Of a DNA stretch of 19,550 nt, positions 1 through 8,014 are shown one piece after another. Position numbers and translations under genes: made by a program. The DNA comes from JAQVXR01 sp050945755 (GTDB taxonomy: Bacteria; Bacillota; Dehalobacteriia; Dehalobacteriales; Dehalobacteriaceae), in contig JBMNTN010000035.1 of NCBI GenBank assembly GCA_050945755.1, positions 1 to 19,550 of the forward strand, read 5' to 3'. The notes beneath the pieces were generated by a model. It had not been told where the DNA came from. It searched no databases and saw only the letters and a program-made list of their open reading frames with translations. The stretch's first letter is position 1. The number at the start of each line of letters is the position of its first letter.

Positions 1-124
1 GCAAATCACCTGGCTAAGATAGCTTAGGAGAAATGCGATTTTTTATTTTTGTCATCTTTATTTTTAACGGGTTGTCTTAACTACTAAATTATTGATGCTA
101 AAAAAGGGGTATCTCGACAATCTG

Positions 125-150
125 GGAAGCGCTAAATGCGCTTCCTTTAT
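125..150 (+). terminator. Rho-independent terminator-like hairpin
   Basis: A perfect 8-bp stem (125-132 with 138-145) with loop TAAAT is followed by TTTATT on the + strand. The T-rich side favours termination of rightward transcription from a gene left of the window. It also lies just beyond the 3' end of the leftward yyaC, so it may separate two converging transcripts. The T tract is short. No gene can be assigned in positions 1-172; only a few codons of any upstream gene could be present. Confidence 0.6.
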
Positions 151-172
151 TCTAAGCTTTTAACCACGTTTA

Positions 173-748
173 TTAGCTGTTTTTGATTCCCAGAATAATG
201 CTCTCCATCATGAGCCTGGCCATTTTCATTACCAGACTAAGTCGAGTGTTTTGCAAGACGATAAATTCCATGTGCCCTGCCACATTTACTATTCCTGTAA
301 AAAATATGTCACCAATTCCAGGAAGTTCTTTATGAACGCCTGCGCCGGGTTTAATCATACCTTCCCCCAAGGTAATAAATCCAACGCTTTCCAACCTGCC
401 AAGACAAGCATCCACGGCAATAATTACCGGATCGGAATGATATCGGTGAACTAGGTCAATTTTTTCAGTTAAGTTACCGGCATGAACCGGGTCGTCAAGT
501 GTCCCGTATACAGGAAAGGGAACGTTTTTTTGCATTAGAAGCCAGCCAACGAGGGGTCCTAAGCAGTCGCCTGTTGACCGGTCGGTTCCCACACAAAGCA
601 CCACCAAATCCTTCCGCTTTTTAAGCATACGATGTCGAATAAGTTTAGAAAGCTGGTTGGAGAGAGCTTCCAAACTCTGAGGACTTTCATAATGGCACTT
701 AATTTTTTTTGGCAATACCAATGGGGAAGGAAATATGGAAAAACCCAT
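173..748 (-). CDS. yyaC: YyaC-family (DUF1256) putative sporulation protein
   Basis: This 191-residue protein matches the YyaC / DUF1256 family of endospore formers, which is described as related to the GPR-type germination protease fold. The family signature is seen at about residues 52-68 (CVGTDRSTGDCLGPLVG), followed by a VYGTLDDPVHAGNL block, an IAVDACLG block and a PGAGVHKELP-GIGDI block. No signal peptide or membrane helix is evident, so it should be cytoplasmic, probably in the forespore. The ATG start is supported by GGAGGG about 6 nt upstream. The gene is divergent from the YkvI-type gene and has a possible sigma-G-type promoter at 779-809. The length is usual for the family. The exact biochemical function is not established for the family; the identification is confident. 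Confidence 0.88.
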   Translation of the reverse strand: MGFSIFPSPLVLPKKIKCHYESPQSLEALSNQLSKLIRHRMLKKRKDLVVLCVGTDRSTGDCLGPLVGWLLMQKNVPFPVYGTLDDPVHAGNLTEKIDLVHRYHSDPVIIAVDACLGRLESVGFITLGEGMIKPGAGVHKELPGIGDIFFTGIVNVAGHMEFIVLQNTRLSLVMKMARLMMESIILGIKNS

Positions 749-778
749 TTTTGTCCCTCCGCAGGGAGTTACTCTACG

Positions 779-809
779 TAGTATATGCCATAAGCTGAAG
801 AGATATACA
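779..809 (-). promoter_or_regulatory. Possible sigma-G-like promoter of yyaC
   Basis: Read leftward, TGTATA (809-804) is followed after 18 nt by TATACTA (785-779). This resembles the forespore sigma-G pattern TGNATA ... CATNNTA with one mismatch in the -10. It would put the transcript start about 25 nt before the yyaC start codon. The assignment rests on pattern matching plus the sporulation character of the gene. A sigma-F or vegetative promoter is not excluded. Confidence 0.4.
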
Positions 810-870
810 GTTGCTTTTACTCATGTTTCTATGCCTTAGTACATACAAATTAAATTAAGGAGGCTGGAGG

Positions 871-1932
871 GTGAAAGTAAACAAGACTAATTGGCAAATT
901 GCTGCCGCATATGTGGGGGCAGTGGTTGGAGCAGGGTTTGCTTCGGGGCAGGAATTAATCCAATTCTTTGTCCGATTTGGTAAAAACGGTCTTTGGGGAG
1001 CTGCATTGGCAGGAGCATTATTTATATTTCTCGGTGGAATCACCGTGTTTTTGGTAAAGCAGTATGGGTTAAATAATTATCGAGATCTATTAAATATAAA
1101 AATAGGCAGACGACTAACGGCTATCACCGATGGGGTGATTATGCTTTTTTTATTTTTTGGTACCTCTGTGATGCTTTCTGGCAGCGGCGCACTTTTTCAG
1201 GAATATCTGGGGTTTGAGGCATGGGTAGGAATTATGATTACAGAATTGCTTTTGTTTCTGGCCTTGATTGCAGGCGAAGATGGTTTCTTATGGTTTAATG
1301 TTTTAACTGTTCCCTTGCTGATTATCGTGATAATATTGGTATCAGTGGTTAGCCTGGCGATGCCCCCGTCCAGTATTCCCAGCTATAGTTCAATAGTCAT
1401 TCCCGGTTCTTGGGTGAGTAATAACTGGTTAATCTCTTCTCTGCTTTATGTTTCATATAATATGGTAAACGGGGTTGTGATTCTTGTAGCACTGGCTGGA
1501 GAAAAAAGGGACTGCGGGGTTGGCGGGGGAATGACAGGAGGACTGATTTTGTCTATCCTGATAATTTGCTCTACTATTACTCTTTTTGTTTTTCAGGATA
1601 TTATTAAAAATTATCAAATACCTATGCTGTACCTTGCCTTTCAGGTAAATGAACGGCTGTTTAATTTATACGGCGTTGTTTTATGGATTGCAATGCTGAC
1701 CACCGCGATGGCAAATACATATGGTTTGTGCCAGCGATTGCAGTCCACTTGGAAAACCCCATGTTTTATGATAATGATAATAATATTAATTTTGGTAACC
1801 CCATTTTCCATGTGTGATTTTTCCACTTTAATTGGGCGTGTATATCCTCTGTTTGGCTATTTAAGCATGGTTCTTGTAGGTATTCTCGTGTCCCAGGGCT
1901 TAAAGGACGGGGCTAAGTATTTCATTAAATAA
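871..1932 (+). CDS. YkvI-family integral membrane protein (transporter-like)
   Basis: A 353-residue, very hydrophobic protein with about ten predicted membrane segments. It begins with the glycine-rich first helix typical of YkvI-type proteins (AAAYVGAVVGAGFASGQEL, about residues 11-29). Such helices with a broken GAGFASG-like stretch are shared with APC/LeuT-fold amino acid and Na+-coupled transporters, so a solute carrier role is likely; the substrate is unknown. The GTG start is chosen because AAGGAGG lies 7 nt upstream (857-863). The gene is divergent from yyaC and separated from the GerMN gene by 114 nt, so it need not be in one operon with either. Family assignment is good; function is inference. 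Confidence 0.8.
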   Translation: MKVNKTNWQIAAAYVGAVVGAGFASGQELIQFFVRFGKNGLWGAALAGALFIFLGGITVFLVKQYGLNNYRDLLNIKIGRRLTAITDGVIMLFLFFGTSVMLSGSGALFQEYLGFEAWVGIMITELLLFLALIAGEDGFLWFNVLTVPLLIIVIILVSVVSLAMPPSSIPSYSSIVIPGSWVSNNWLISSLLYVSYNMVNGVVILVALAGEKRDCGVGGGMTGGLILSILIICSTITLFVFQDIIKNYQIPMLYLAFQVNERLFNLYGVVLWIAMLTTAMANTYGLCQRLQSTWKTPCFMIMIIILILVTPFSMCDFSTLIGRVYPLFGYLSMVLVGILVSQGLKDGAKYFIK

Positions 1933-1953
1933 TAACAGAATGTTTAAAATAGC

Positions 1954-1978
1954 AATTCTAGATGTGGAGGATAGAATT
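1954..1978. repeat. Short perfect inverted repeat between ykvI-type and GerMN genes
   Basis: AATTCTA (1954-1960) pairs perfectly with TAGAATT (1972-1978) around an 11-nt loop containing a TGGAGGA stretch. There is no T tract, so it is not a standard terminator. It might be a weak operator or an mRNA stem-loop, or chance. The rest of 1933-2046 shows no gene. Confidence 0.3.
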
Positions 1979-2046
1979 AAGCAGGAATTTATCAATTGAA
2001 AGTAGAACTTGGATAATCACTATTGGATAGCTAACGCGCAAAGGGG

Positions 2047-3042
2047 GTGACAGGACTGGGGCATAAAAACAAAAAACATGTTAGATGGCAGTGGACAGTA
2101 GTTTTTTTGCTCTTGGCAGGTGTTTTTGTTTTTTTGTTTGGATGCGGTACAAATAAAGAGGACGCTAAAGACTTATCGGAATCCAGGACGCCGCCTCCAA
2201 AGCGAATACCATTTTTAGTCCAAAATCAGGAAACTGTTTTAGTTTATTTTGCAACTGTTGACGGAAAAAATTTGGTTCCGGTAACATTATCTATTAACCC
2301 GACAAACGAAGTTGCCAAAGTTGCCGTGGAAAAGTGTCTGGCCGGGCCGGAGAATGAATTTACTCTGCCGGTTATTCCGGAGGAAACCAAACTAAAAAAT
2401 CTTTTGATACAAGTTAATACGGTGTATGTGGATTTGACATCGGAAATTACTCAAGTGGATTCCGAAAAAGCAAAGCTTGCGATAGATTCCCTGGTTTTAA
2501 CACTGACGGAATTTAATGAAGTTGAAGATGTACAGATTTTAGTTGATGGGCAGATTCCAAAAACCATAGGGGGAGTGGATACAAGTAAACCAATAAAAAG
2601 GCCAATGATTAATCTTTATGGTGGTGAAGGCAAAGAAGAGGTAAAAGTCTTTTACTCTGACAGCAACGCGATGTACTTAGTTCCGGTTACATTTAGAGTT
2701 TCTGTCAATGACTTGCCTTATTTTACCTTAAAGAAACTGGTTGAGGGTCCACCAAATAAAAGTGGGCTTGTCAGAACCCTTTGGAATGGTGCAAAGGTAA
2801 TAAGTTATTCTGTGCAGGAAGGAATCGCTACAGTTGATTTTAGCCGGGAGGTTCTTGGTTACGGCGGCGGAACGACCGCTGAGACGATGTTCGTGGATTC
2901 TGTGGTTCAGACCCTTACTCAATTGGAAAGTGTTGATGCCGTTCAGTTCTTATTTGCAGGAGAGAAGTTGGATTATTTGCCGGAAGGCACGGATGTTTCA
3001 TCTCCGATTTCCGGAACGGCGAAAATTAATTACCGACAGTAA
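2047..3042 (+). CDS. Lipoprotein with two GerMN domains (sporulation/germination type)
   Basis: A 331-residue predicted lipoprotein. A basic N-terminus and hydrophobic stretch (about 14-32) end in a lipobox with Cys33 (FLFGC). Two similar GerMN domains follow, about residues 60-185 and 190-320. Each carries a VLVYFA / VKVFYSD opening, a VPVT segment, a LAGP / VEGPPN motif and a late VQ(I/F)L strand. GerMN domains occur in GerM, needed for sporulation and anchored outside the membrane in Bacillus. The GTG at 2047 is the first start after an upstream stop, but the only good Shine-Dalgarno (AGGGGG, 2042-2047) overlaps it and sits 8 nt before CTG 2056. The true start may therefore be that CTG. 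A strong terminator overlaps the stop codon, so the gene ends its transcript. Confidence 0.85.
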   Translation: MTGLGHKNKKHVRWQWTVVFLLLAGVFVFLFGCGTNKEDAKDLSESRTPPPKRIPFLVQNQETVLVYFATVDGKNLVPVTLSINPTNEVAKVAVEKCLAGPENEFTLPVIPEETKLKNLLIQVNTVYVDLTSEITQVDSEKAKLAIDSLVLTLTEFNEVEDVQILVDGQIPKTIGGVDTSKPIKRPMINLYGGEGKEEVKVFYSDSNAMYLVPVTFRVSVNDLPYFTLKKLVEGPPNKSGLVRTLWNGAKVISYSVQEGIATVDFSREVLGYGGGTTAETMFVDSVVQTLTQLESVDAVQFLFAGEKLDYLPEGTDVSSPISGTAKINYRQ

Positions 3043-3069
3043 CAGCACCCTGATAGGTGCTGTTTTTTT
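3041..3069 (+). terminator. Rho-independent terminator after the GerMN gene
   Basis: A perfect 9-bp stem (3041-3049 with 3056-3064) has a six-base loop, and its right arm runs into a T tract (3063-3069). The left arm starts inside the TAA stop codon of the GerMN gene. It isolates selAB from upstream transcription. Confidence 0.9.
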
Positions 3070-3169
3070 AAAATAAAATGATTATGATATCAGTAAATAC
3101 GACTCTTCGCGTGGTAACACATAAAGATATAACCTTTCTAGAGCGAGATTCACCCCATAGTGAGATTAA

Positions 3170-3211
3170 ATTCCCTTTGGAGGAGAAGGTTTTTTCCTGG
3201 TTTTGGGGAAT
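3170..3211 (+). promoter_or_regulatory. Structured leader hairpin upstream of selA
   Basis: ATTCCC (3170-3175) can pair with GGGAAT (3206-3211). Inside it, a 7-bp stem (3181-3187 with 3192-3198, one G-U pair) carries a GGUU apical loop, separated from the outer stem by an internal loop. It lies about 17 nt before the selA Shine-Dalgarno. A SECIS-like element in the 5' leader of E. coli selAB is bound by SelB and represses the operon, so a similar feedback role is conceivable here. The structure was folded by eye and the function is inference. No clear promoter was identified in 3070-3170. Confidence 0.35.
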
Positions 3212-3245
3212 ATAAAGAAAAGATTTCGGGAGGAGGCAAGGACTT

Positions 3246-4652
3246 TTGACAGAAAACAATCAATTTAAGTGGTTGCCTGCAGTGGATGAGGTTCTTGAAT
3301 ACGGTGAAATCAAGGATTATTCCACAATACCAAGGACGCTGGTGGTGGAAGCAATTCGTGATGTTCTTTGTACCTATCGGAAAGAAATCCGCCAGAAAAA
3401 AACAAAATATCACAGTGCCGCGGAACTAAGGAGGGCTATTATTCATGATATAAAGTGTCTGATCATAAAGCAATCCAAACCAATGCTCCGCTCAGTGATT
3501 AATGCTACCGGGGTAGTTCTACATACAAATTTGGGTAGGGCTGTTTTAAGTGAGAAAGCCCGTCAGGCGGTAAATGAAATAACTAAAGGGTATTCCAATT
3601 TAGAGTTTAAATTGGATACAGGTACCCGGGGATCACGCTATTCCCATGTAGAGGAACTGCTTCTAAAGCTTACAGGAGCAGAGAGTTGTTTAGTTGTTAA
3701 CAATAATGCTGCGGCGGTTCTTTTAGCTTTGGATACATTGGCAAAAGGAAAGGAGTCTATTGTGTCCAGAGGTGAACTGGTGGAAATCGGTGGGGCATTT
3801 CGAGTTCCGGAAGTAATGGAACGAAGTGGTTCCAAACTTGTGGAAGTTGGAACTACCAACAAAACATATATATGGGACTTTGAAAGGGTTATCTCCTCTG
3901 ATACCGGTATTTTAATGAAAGTACATACCAGCAACTATCGGGTAGTGGGATTTACCCATGAAGCCTCAGTGCCGGAACTGGTGGAATTAGGACAAAGATA
4001 CGATATTCCTGTCATGGTTGATTTAGGGAGCGGCTGTATATTTGATCTTAAGTCAGTCGGAGTAGGAGATGAACCTTTGGTCCAGCAGGTAGTTGCCGGT
4101 GGTGCCGATGTTGTCACCTTTAGCGGAGACAAGCTTTTGGGTGGCCCTCAGGCAGGAATTATTGTTGGAAGAGAAAAGTATCTGTCTCAAATGAAAAAAA
4201 ATCCTTTAACAAGAGCTCTTCGCATTGATAAAATGACCATTGCGGCACTGGAAGCTACCTTAAGAAGTTATTTGGACCCGGCGGAAGCTTGTCATGAAAT
4301 TCCTACATTGGAGATGTTAACCAAATCGTGGGAAGTTATTAAAGGCCAGTCTGAAAAGATTTACGAAATGTTAGTTTTGGAAGCAAAAGATTATTTTCAA
4401 ATCAAAATAGAACAGGGTGTTTCTCCGGTAGGCGGCGGTTCCCTTCCAATGGTAGAACTCCCTACGTCGTTAATCATGATAAAACCGGAAAAAATTAGTG
4501 CCGAGAAGTTTATTTCGGCTTTGCGCGGAGGTGATCCTCCCGTTATTGCCTATATCAGGGAAGATTGGGTGGTAATGGACCCCAGAACAATACTGGAGGA
4601 ACAGTATCCAGCTTTAAAGGAAGCAATAAAACGGGTTTGTGGAGGAATTTAA
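3246..4652 (+). CDS. selA: L-seryl-tRNA(Sec) selenium transferase SelA
   Basis: SelA is the PLP enzyme that converts Ser-tRNA(Sec) to Sec-tRNA(Sec) using selenophosphate. The 468-residue product has the usual length. The N-terminal tRNA-binding part is about 1-80, followed by the hallmark NATGVVLHTNLGRA block (about 86-99), GTRGSRYSHVE, the cofactor region SCLVVNNNAAAVLLAL (147-162) and the PLP lysine in FSGDKLLGGPQAG (Lys296 by direct count, close to Lys295 of E. coli). The TTG start is preceded by GGGAGGAGG (3228-3236) with a 9-nt spacer. The stop codon abuts the selB ATG, so the two are co-transcribed. The tRNA substrate is encoded downstream at 13150. Confidence 0.97.
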   Translation: MTENNQFKWLPAVDEVLEYGEIKDYSTIPRTLVVEAIRDVLCTYRKEIRQKKTKYHSAAELRRAIIHDIKCLIIKQSKPMLRSVINATGVVLHTNLGRAVLSEKARQAVNEITKGYSNLEFKLDTGTRGSRYSHVEELLLKLTGAESCLVVNNNAAAVLLALDTLAKGKESIVSRGELVEIGGAFRVPEVMERSGSKLVEVGTTNKTYIWDFERVISSDTGILMKVHTSNYRVVGFTHEASVPELVELGQRYDIPVMVDLGSGCIFDLKSVGVGDEPLVQQVVAGGADVVTFSGDKLLGGPQAGIIVGREKYLSQMKKNPLTRALRIDKMTIAALEATLRSYLDPAEACHEIPTLEMLTKSWEVIKGQSEKIYEMLVLEAKDYFQIKIEQGVSPVGGGSLPMVELPTSLIMIKPEKISAEKFISALRGGDPPVIAYIREDWVVMDPRTILEEQYPALKEAIKRVCGGI

Positions 4653-6560
4653 ATGCAGCGCATTATTGTTGGAACAGCGGGTCATGTGGATCACGGGAAA
4701 ACTGTACTGACCAAAAGATTGACCGGCATTGATACCGATCGTTTAAGGGAAGAAAAAGAACGGGGAATTTCTATTGAATTGGGTTTTGCACCGCTTACTC
4801 TCCCTAGTGGTATCAAGGTTGGCCTTGTTGATGTGCCCGGTCATGAGAGATTCATAAAAAATATGCTGGCAGGTATTGCGGGAATTGACTTGGTCCTTTT
4901 GGTGATTGCCGCAGATGAAGGGGTTATGCCTCAGACCAGGGAACATTTGGACATAATTAATTTATTGGAAGTTAAAAAAGGGATAGTTGTGATTACCAAG
5001 GCTGACTTGGTGGATGAGGAATGGCTGGAGCTGGTACAGCAGGAAGTAAGTGAAGTTTTATTGGGCACCGTGCTGGAGAATGCTCCCATGATGACAGTAT
5101 CTGCTGTTACCGGTCAAGGAATTCCGGAGTTATTGAACATTATTGATAAATTAGCACAAGAAACATCCCCTAAAGACATAACCGGTAAAGCACGTATCCC
5201 CATTGACCGGGTTTTTACCATCACCGGATTTGGGACTGTTATCACGGGGACTCTTTGGTCAGGTCGTTTGGAAGTGGGGGAAACTGTTAATATACTACCT
5301 GGTGGGCAAAGTGCTCGGATCAGAAATCTCCAGGTGCATGGGAAAAAGGTTAGTCAAGCTACCGCTGGGCAGAGAGTGGCTGTCAACTTAGCAGGGCTGG
5401 AGACAAATGAAATTACCCGGGGTGATGTTTTGGCAGAACCGGGTCTTTTGGAACCGGTTTTCCGGTTAGATGTGAAACTTCGCATATTGAAGCATCCTGA
5501 AATCTCGCTGGAACAGCGAGCCCGGGTGAGAGTTCATCAAGGGACTCGTGAAGTTTTAGGGCGGGTAAATCTCCTGGATCGGGAGGAACTTCGTCCCGGA
5601 GAGGAGTGCCTTTGCCAGTTGGTGCTGGAATCACCTTTGATGGCCTTGCGCGGTGACCACTATGTTATTCGATCTTATTCACCGATGGTTACCATCGGTG
5701 GCGGGATTGTGATTGACCCGATGCCGCCAAAACATAAAAGATATCGGGCAGATGTGATTGAAACTTTGGAGGTCATGTCCCAAGGCGATCCGAAAGAGCT
5801 GATACGCAAGGTGTTGGCTGATTCAAAGGCAGGAATGATGACCTCCCAGGAAATTTCTAAAGCCACCGGTTTGCCGGAACAGCAGGTTTCAGGGGAAATA
5901 AATGGTCTGGAAAGTGAAAATCAGGTAGTGACGATAAAGGGAGAAGGCAGTGTATTTTACTTATGGGAGGAAAAATATAGTCAGTGGCTTGCAAATGTTA
6001 TGAAACGATTGGACGAGTATCATAAAAAATATCCTTTACGCCCAGGCATAGCCAAAGAGGAACTAAGGTCAAGGGATTTTCCTCATATTTCGGCTAAATC
6101 TTTTAACCTCTTGGCAGAGGCCTGGGAAAGGGCAGGGAAGATAAAACTATTGGGTCAGGCTATAGCGGAAGAAGGATTCACGATTAAACTGTCTCCCGAT
6201 CAAGACAAGGCTAAAGAGATCATTGAAAAGGCTCTTCTCAGTGAACCCTTTTCTCCCCCCGGTTGGGATGAAGCAGCTAATGCAGCAGGGCTATCCGGAG
6301 AAGAAAAGGTTGAAATGCTTGGCTATCTGCTTCAAAGCGGCGTGGTGGTAAGACTTTCTGATGAGGTAATTATGCATCAGAAAGCGTTTAGCATGGCAAA
6401 AGAAAAAGTTGTATGCTATTTAAAAGAACACGGCAAGATTCAACTTTCTGAAGCGCGGGATATTTTAAAGACATCACGAAAGTATGCATTGCCTCTGATT
6501 GAATATTTGGATCAAACAAAGGTGACGAAAAGAAAAGGAGATTTACGCATTCTTCTATGA
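4653..6560 (+). CDS. selB: Selenocysteine-specific elongation factor SelB
   Basis: SelB is the GTPase that delivers Sec-tRNA to UGA codons marked by a SECIS hairpin. The 635-residue product shows the translational GTPase motifs GHVDHGKT (10-17), DVPGH (60-64) and TKAD (115-118). EF-Tu-like beta-barrel domains follow (about 175-360), and then the C-terminal winged-helix repeats (about 380-635) that bind the SECIS RNA. It ends with the typical KYALPLIEYLDQ ... T.R.GD..RIL pattern. The start ATG directly follows the selA stop, with GGAGGA (4641-4646) inside the end of selA, consistent with translational coupling. The full C-terminus is present, so it should be functional. No obvious strong terminator follows before the liv promoter. 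Confidence 0.97.
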   Translation: MQRIIVGTAGHVDHGKTVLTKRLTGIDTDRLREEKERGISIELGFAPLTLPSGIKVGLVDVPGHERFIKNMLAGIAGIDLVLLVIAADEGVMPQTREHLDIINLLEVKKGIVVITKADLVDEEWLELVQQEVSEVLLGTVLENAPMMTVSAVTGQGIPELLNIIDKLAQETSPKDITGKARIPIDRVFTITGFGTVITGTLWSGRLEVGETVNILPGGQSARIRNLQVHGKKVSQATAGQRVAVNLAGLETNEITRGDVLAEPGLLEPVFRLDVKLRILKHPEISLEQRARVRVHQGTREVLGRVNLLDREELRPGEECLCQLVLESPLMALRGDHYVIRSYSPMVTIGGGIVIDPMPPKHKRYRADVIETLEVMSQGDPKELIRKVLADSKAGMMTSQEISKATGLPEQQVSGEINGLESENQVVTIKGEGSVFYLWEEKYSQWLANVMKRLDEYHKKYPLRPGIAKEELRSRDFPHISAKSFNLLAEAWERAGKIKLLGQAIAEEGFTIKLSPDQDKAKEIIEKALLSEPFSPPGWDEAANAAGLSGEEKVEMLGYLLQSGVVVRLSDEVIMHQKAFSMAKEKVVCYLKEHGKIQLSEARDILKTSRKYALPLIEYLDQTKVTKRKGDLRILL

Positions 6561-6603
6561 CGGAATTCGACAAAATTGCCCATTGTTCATTCGGAATTTT
6601 GAA

Positions 6604-6632
6604 TTGACACAGTTTACGCACAGGCCTATAAT
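6604..6632 (+). promoter_or_regulatory. Consensus sigma-A promoter of the liv operon
   Basis: TTGACA (6604-6609) and TATAAT (6627-6632) are separated by exactly 17 nt, a perfect match to the housekeeping consensus. Transcription should start near 6639, leaving a leader of about 120 nt before livJ. In the leader, CTGCC (6650-6654) can pair with GGCAG (6675-6679), a weak hairpin of unknown meaning. Confidence 0.88.
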
Positions 6633-6760
6633 TAGTAGAAACACATTTGCTGCCTTATAGTGGACAGGTAGTACGGCAGGGGGTGATGGTCCTAATTACG
6701 ACTTGTAATATACGACAGAAAAAAACACAAGATTTAACGAAAAAAGGGGAGGTTATTAGT

Positions 6761-7954
6761 TTGAAGTTTAGTAAAAAGCTGGGATTTTTAGCAGTGCTTA
6801 TTCTTGCAGTGGCACTTGTTGCCGGATGTGGAGGACAACCTGCAGATGAGGGATCCGGGGATCAGATCGCACCGGAATCAATAAAAATTGGTTTGAACTA
6901 TGAAATATCCGGGGCAGTTGCAACCTACGGGGGAAATACTGTTAATGGGATCGAACTTGCCGCTAAAGAAATTAATGCAAACGGTGGGGTTTTAGACGGG
7001 ACACAGATTGAATTGGTAAAAATGGACAACAAATCGGATGCTGCTGAAGTAACAAATGTCCAGACCAGATTAATTACTGTTGAAAACGTTCTGGCATCTA
7101 TCGGTCCGGCGACTTCTACCAATACATTGGCGGCCATTCCGGTAGCCATGGATAATGAGGTTCCTCTGCTTACCACATCGGCGACAGCGGATAAAGTAAC
7201 TGTAGATGAAGCAACCGGGGCAGCTAAAGAGTTTGCTTTTAAAATTTGCTTCAATGATTCCTACCAAGGGAATGTAGGGGCCAACTTTGTTGCGGGTTCC
7301 TTACAGCTGAAAAAGGCTGCTGTTTATGAAGATACCAATAGTGACTATAGTAAAGCTATTGCCAAAGTGTTTAAAGAGTCCTTTACCGCACTCGGCGGTG
7401 AGATTGTGGCGGAAGAATCCTATGTTGATACAGACCAGGACTTCAAATCCACTTTGACTCGAATTAAGGCAGCAAATCCGGATGTAATTTATTTACCGGG
7501 TTATTACAAAAATGTTGGTATGATTGTAAAACAAGCTCGTGAAATTGGCATTACCGTTCCGTTTGTCGGTGCTGACGGATATGATTCACCTGAACTGGTT
7601 TCTCTGGGCGGCGCAGAAAACTTAAACAATGTTTTCTTCACCAACCACTATTCTTCTCAGGATACCGATCCGACAGTGCAGAAGTTTGTGGGCGCTTACA
7701 AAGATGCTTATGGGGCGGAACCGGATAGCTTTGCTGCTCTTGGTTATGATGCCATGTATTTGATGGCGGATGCTATTAACCGGGCCGGAGCGGCTGATTC
7801 CATTGCAATTAAAGACGCTCTTGCTGCTACCAAGGACTTTACCGGGATTACAGGGGTTTTGACAATGGATGAAAAACACGTTCCTGTCAAAGCTGTGGTT
7901 ATTCTGGAAATGAAAGACGGCAAGCAAGTATTTAAAGAAAAGATTGAGCCGTAA
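6761..7954 (+). CDS. livJ: Branched-chain amino acid ABC transporter substrate-binding lipoprotein
   Basis: This is the extracytoplasmic receptor of a Liv-type importer. From the TTG at 6761 it has 397 residues: signal peptide with lipobox LVAGC (Cys23), then a type I periplasmic-binding fold beginning IKIGLNYEISGAVATYGG. It contains the family features GIELAAKEINANGGV, a GPATSTNTLAAIPVA stretch and DTDQDFKSTLTRIKAANPDVIYLPGY. TTG 6761 is preferred over upstream in-frame starts because GGGGAGG (6746-6752) lies 8 nt before it and it places the signal peptide at the N-terminus. It is first in livJHMGF and separated from livH by a strong hairpin and a terminator-like element, which should give more binding protein than permease. 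Leucine/isoleucine/valine is the likely ligand, but other small amino acids or amides cannot be excluded. Confidence 0.93.
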   Translation: MKFSKKLGFLAVLILAVALVAGCGGQPADEGSGDQIAPESIKIGLNYEISGAVATYGGNTVNGIELAAKEINANGGVLDGTQIELVKMDNKSDAAEVTNVQTRLITVENVLASIGPATSTNTLAAIPVAMDNEVPLLTTSATADKVTVDEATGAAKEFAFKICFNDSYQGNVGANFVAGSLQLKKAAVYEDTNSDYSKAIAKVFKESFTALGGEIVAEESYVDTDQDFKSTLTRIKAANPDVIYLPGYYKNVGMIVKQAREIGITVPFVGADGYDSPELVSLGGAENLNNVFFTNHYSSQDTDPTVQKFVGAYKDAYGAEPDSFAALGYDAMYLMADAINRAGAADSIAIKDALAATKDFTGITGVLTMDEKHVPVKAVVILEMKDGKQVFKEKIEP

Positions 7955-7976
7955 ACTTTGATGACAGCTAGGGAAA

Positions 7977-8006
7977 TTAATGAGGGGGGGTAACCCCCCT
8001 CATTAA
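7977..8006 (+). promoter_or_regulatory. Perfect 13-bp mRNA hairpin with GTAA tetraloop between livJ and livH
   Basis: Positions 7977-7989 are the exact reverse complement of 7994-8006, with loop GTAA, which fits the GNRA tetraloop class. The stem has a six-pair G:C block next to the loop, so it must be very stable. No T tract follows, which points to 3'-end protection of livJ mRNA or an exonuclease block more than to classical termination. Confidence 0.75.
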
Positions 8007-8014
8007 AGTATAAT

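Noticed and set aside
6561..6600. AAAATT / AATTTT repeats after selB as a terminator.
   Set aside because: The possible stem is short, purely A/T, and lacks a following T tract.
6647..6760. In-frame N-terminal extension of livJ, including an ATG at 6686 followed by Val-Leu-Ile codons that resembles an attenuation leader peptide for a branched-chain amino acid operon.
   Set aside because: There is no stop before livJ, so it could not be a separate leader peptide. Its ribosome site is only 2 nt away, and it would bury the signal peptide. TTG 6761 has a strong, well-spaced site.
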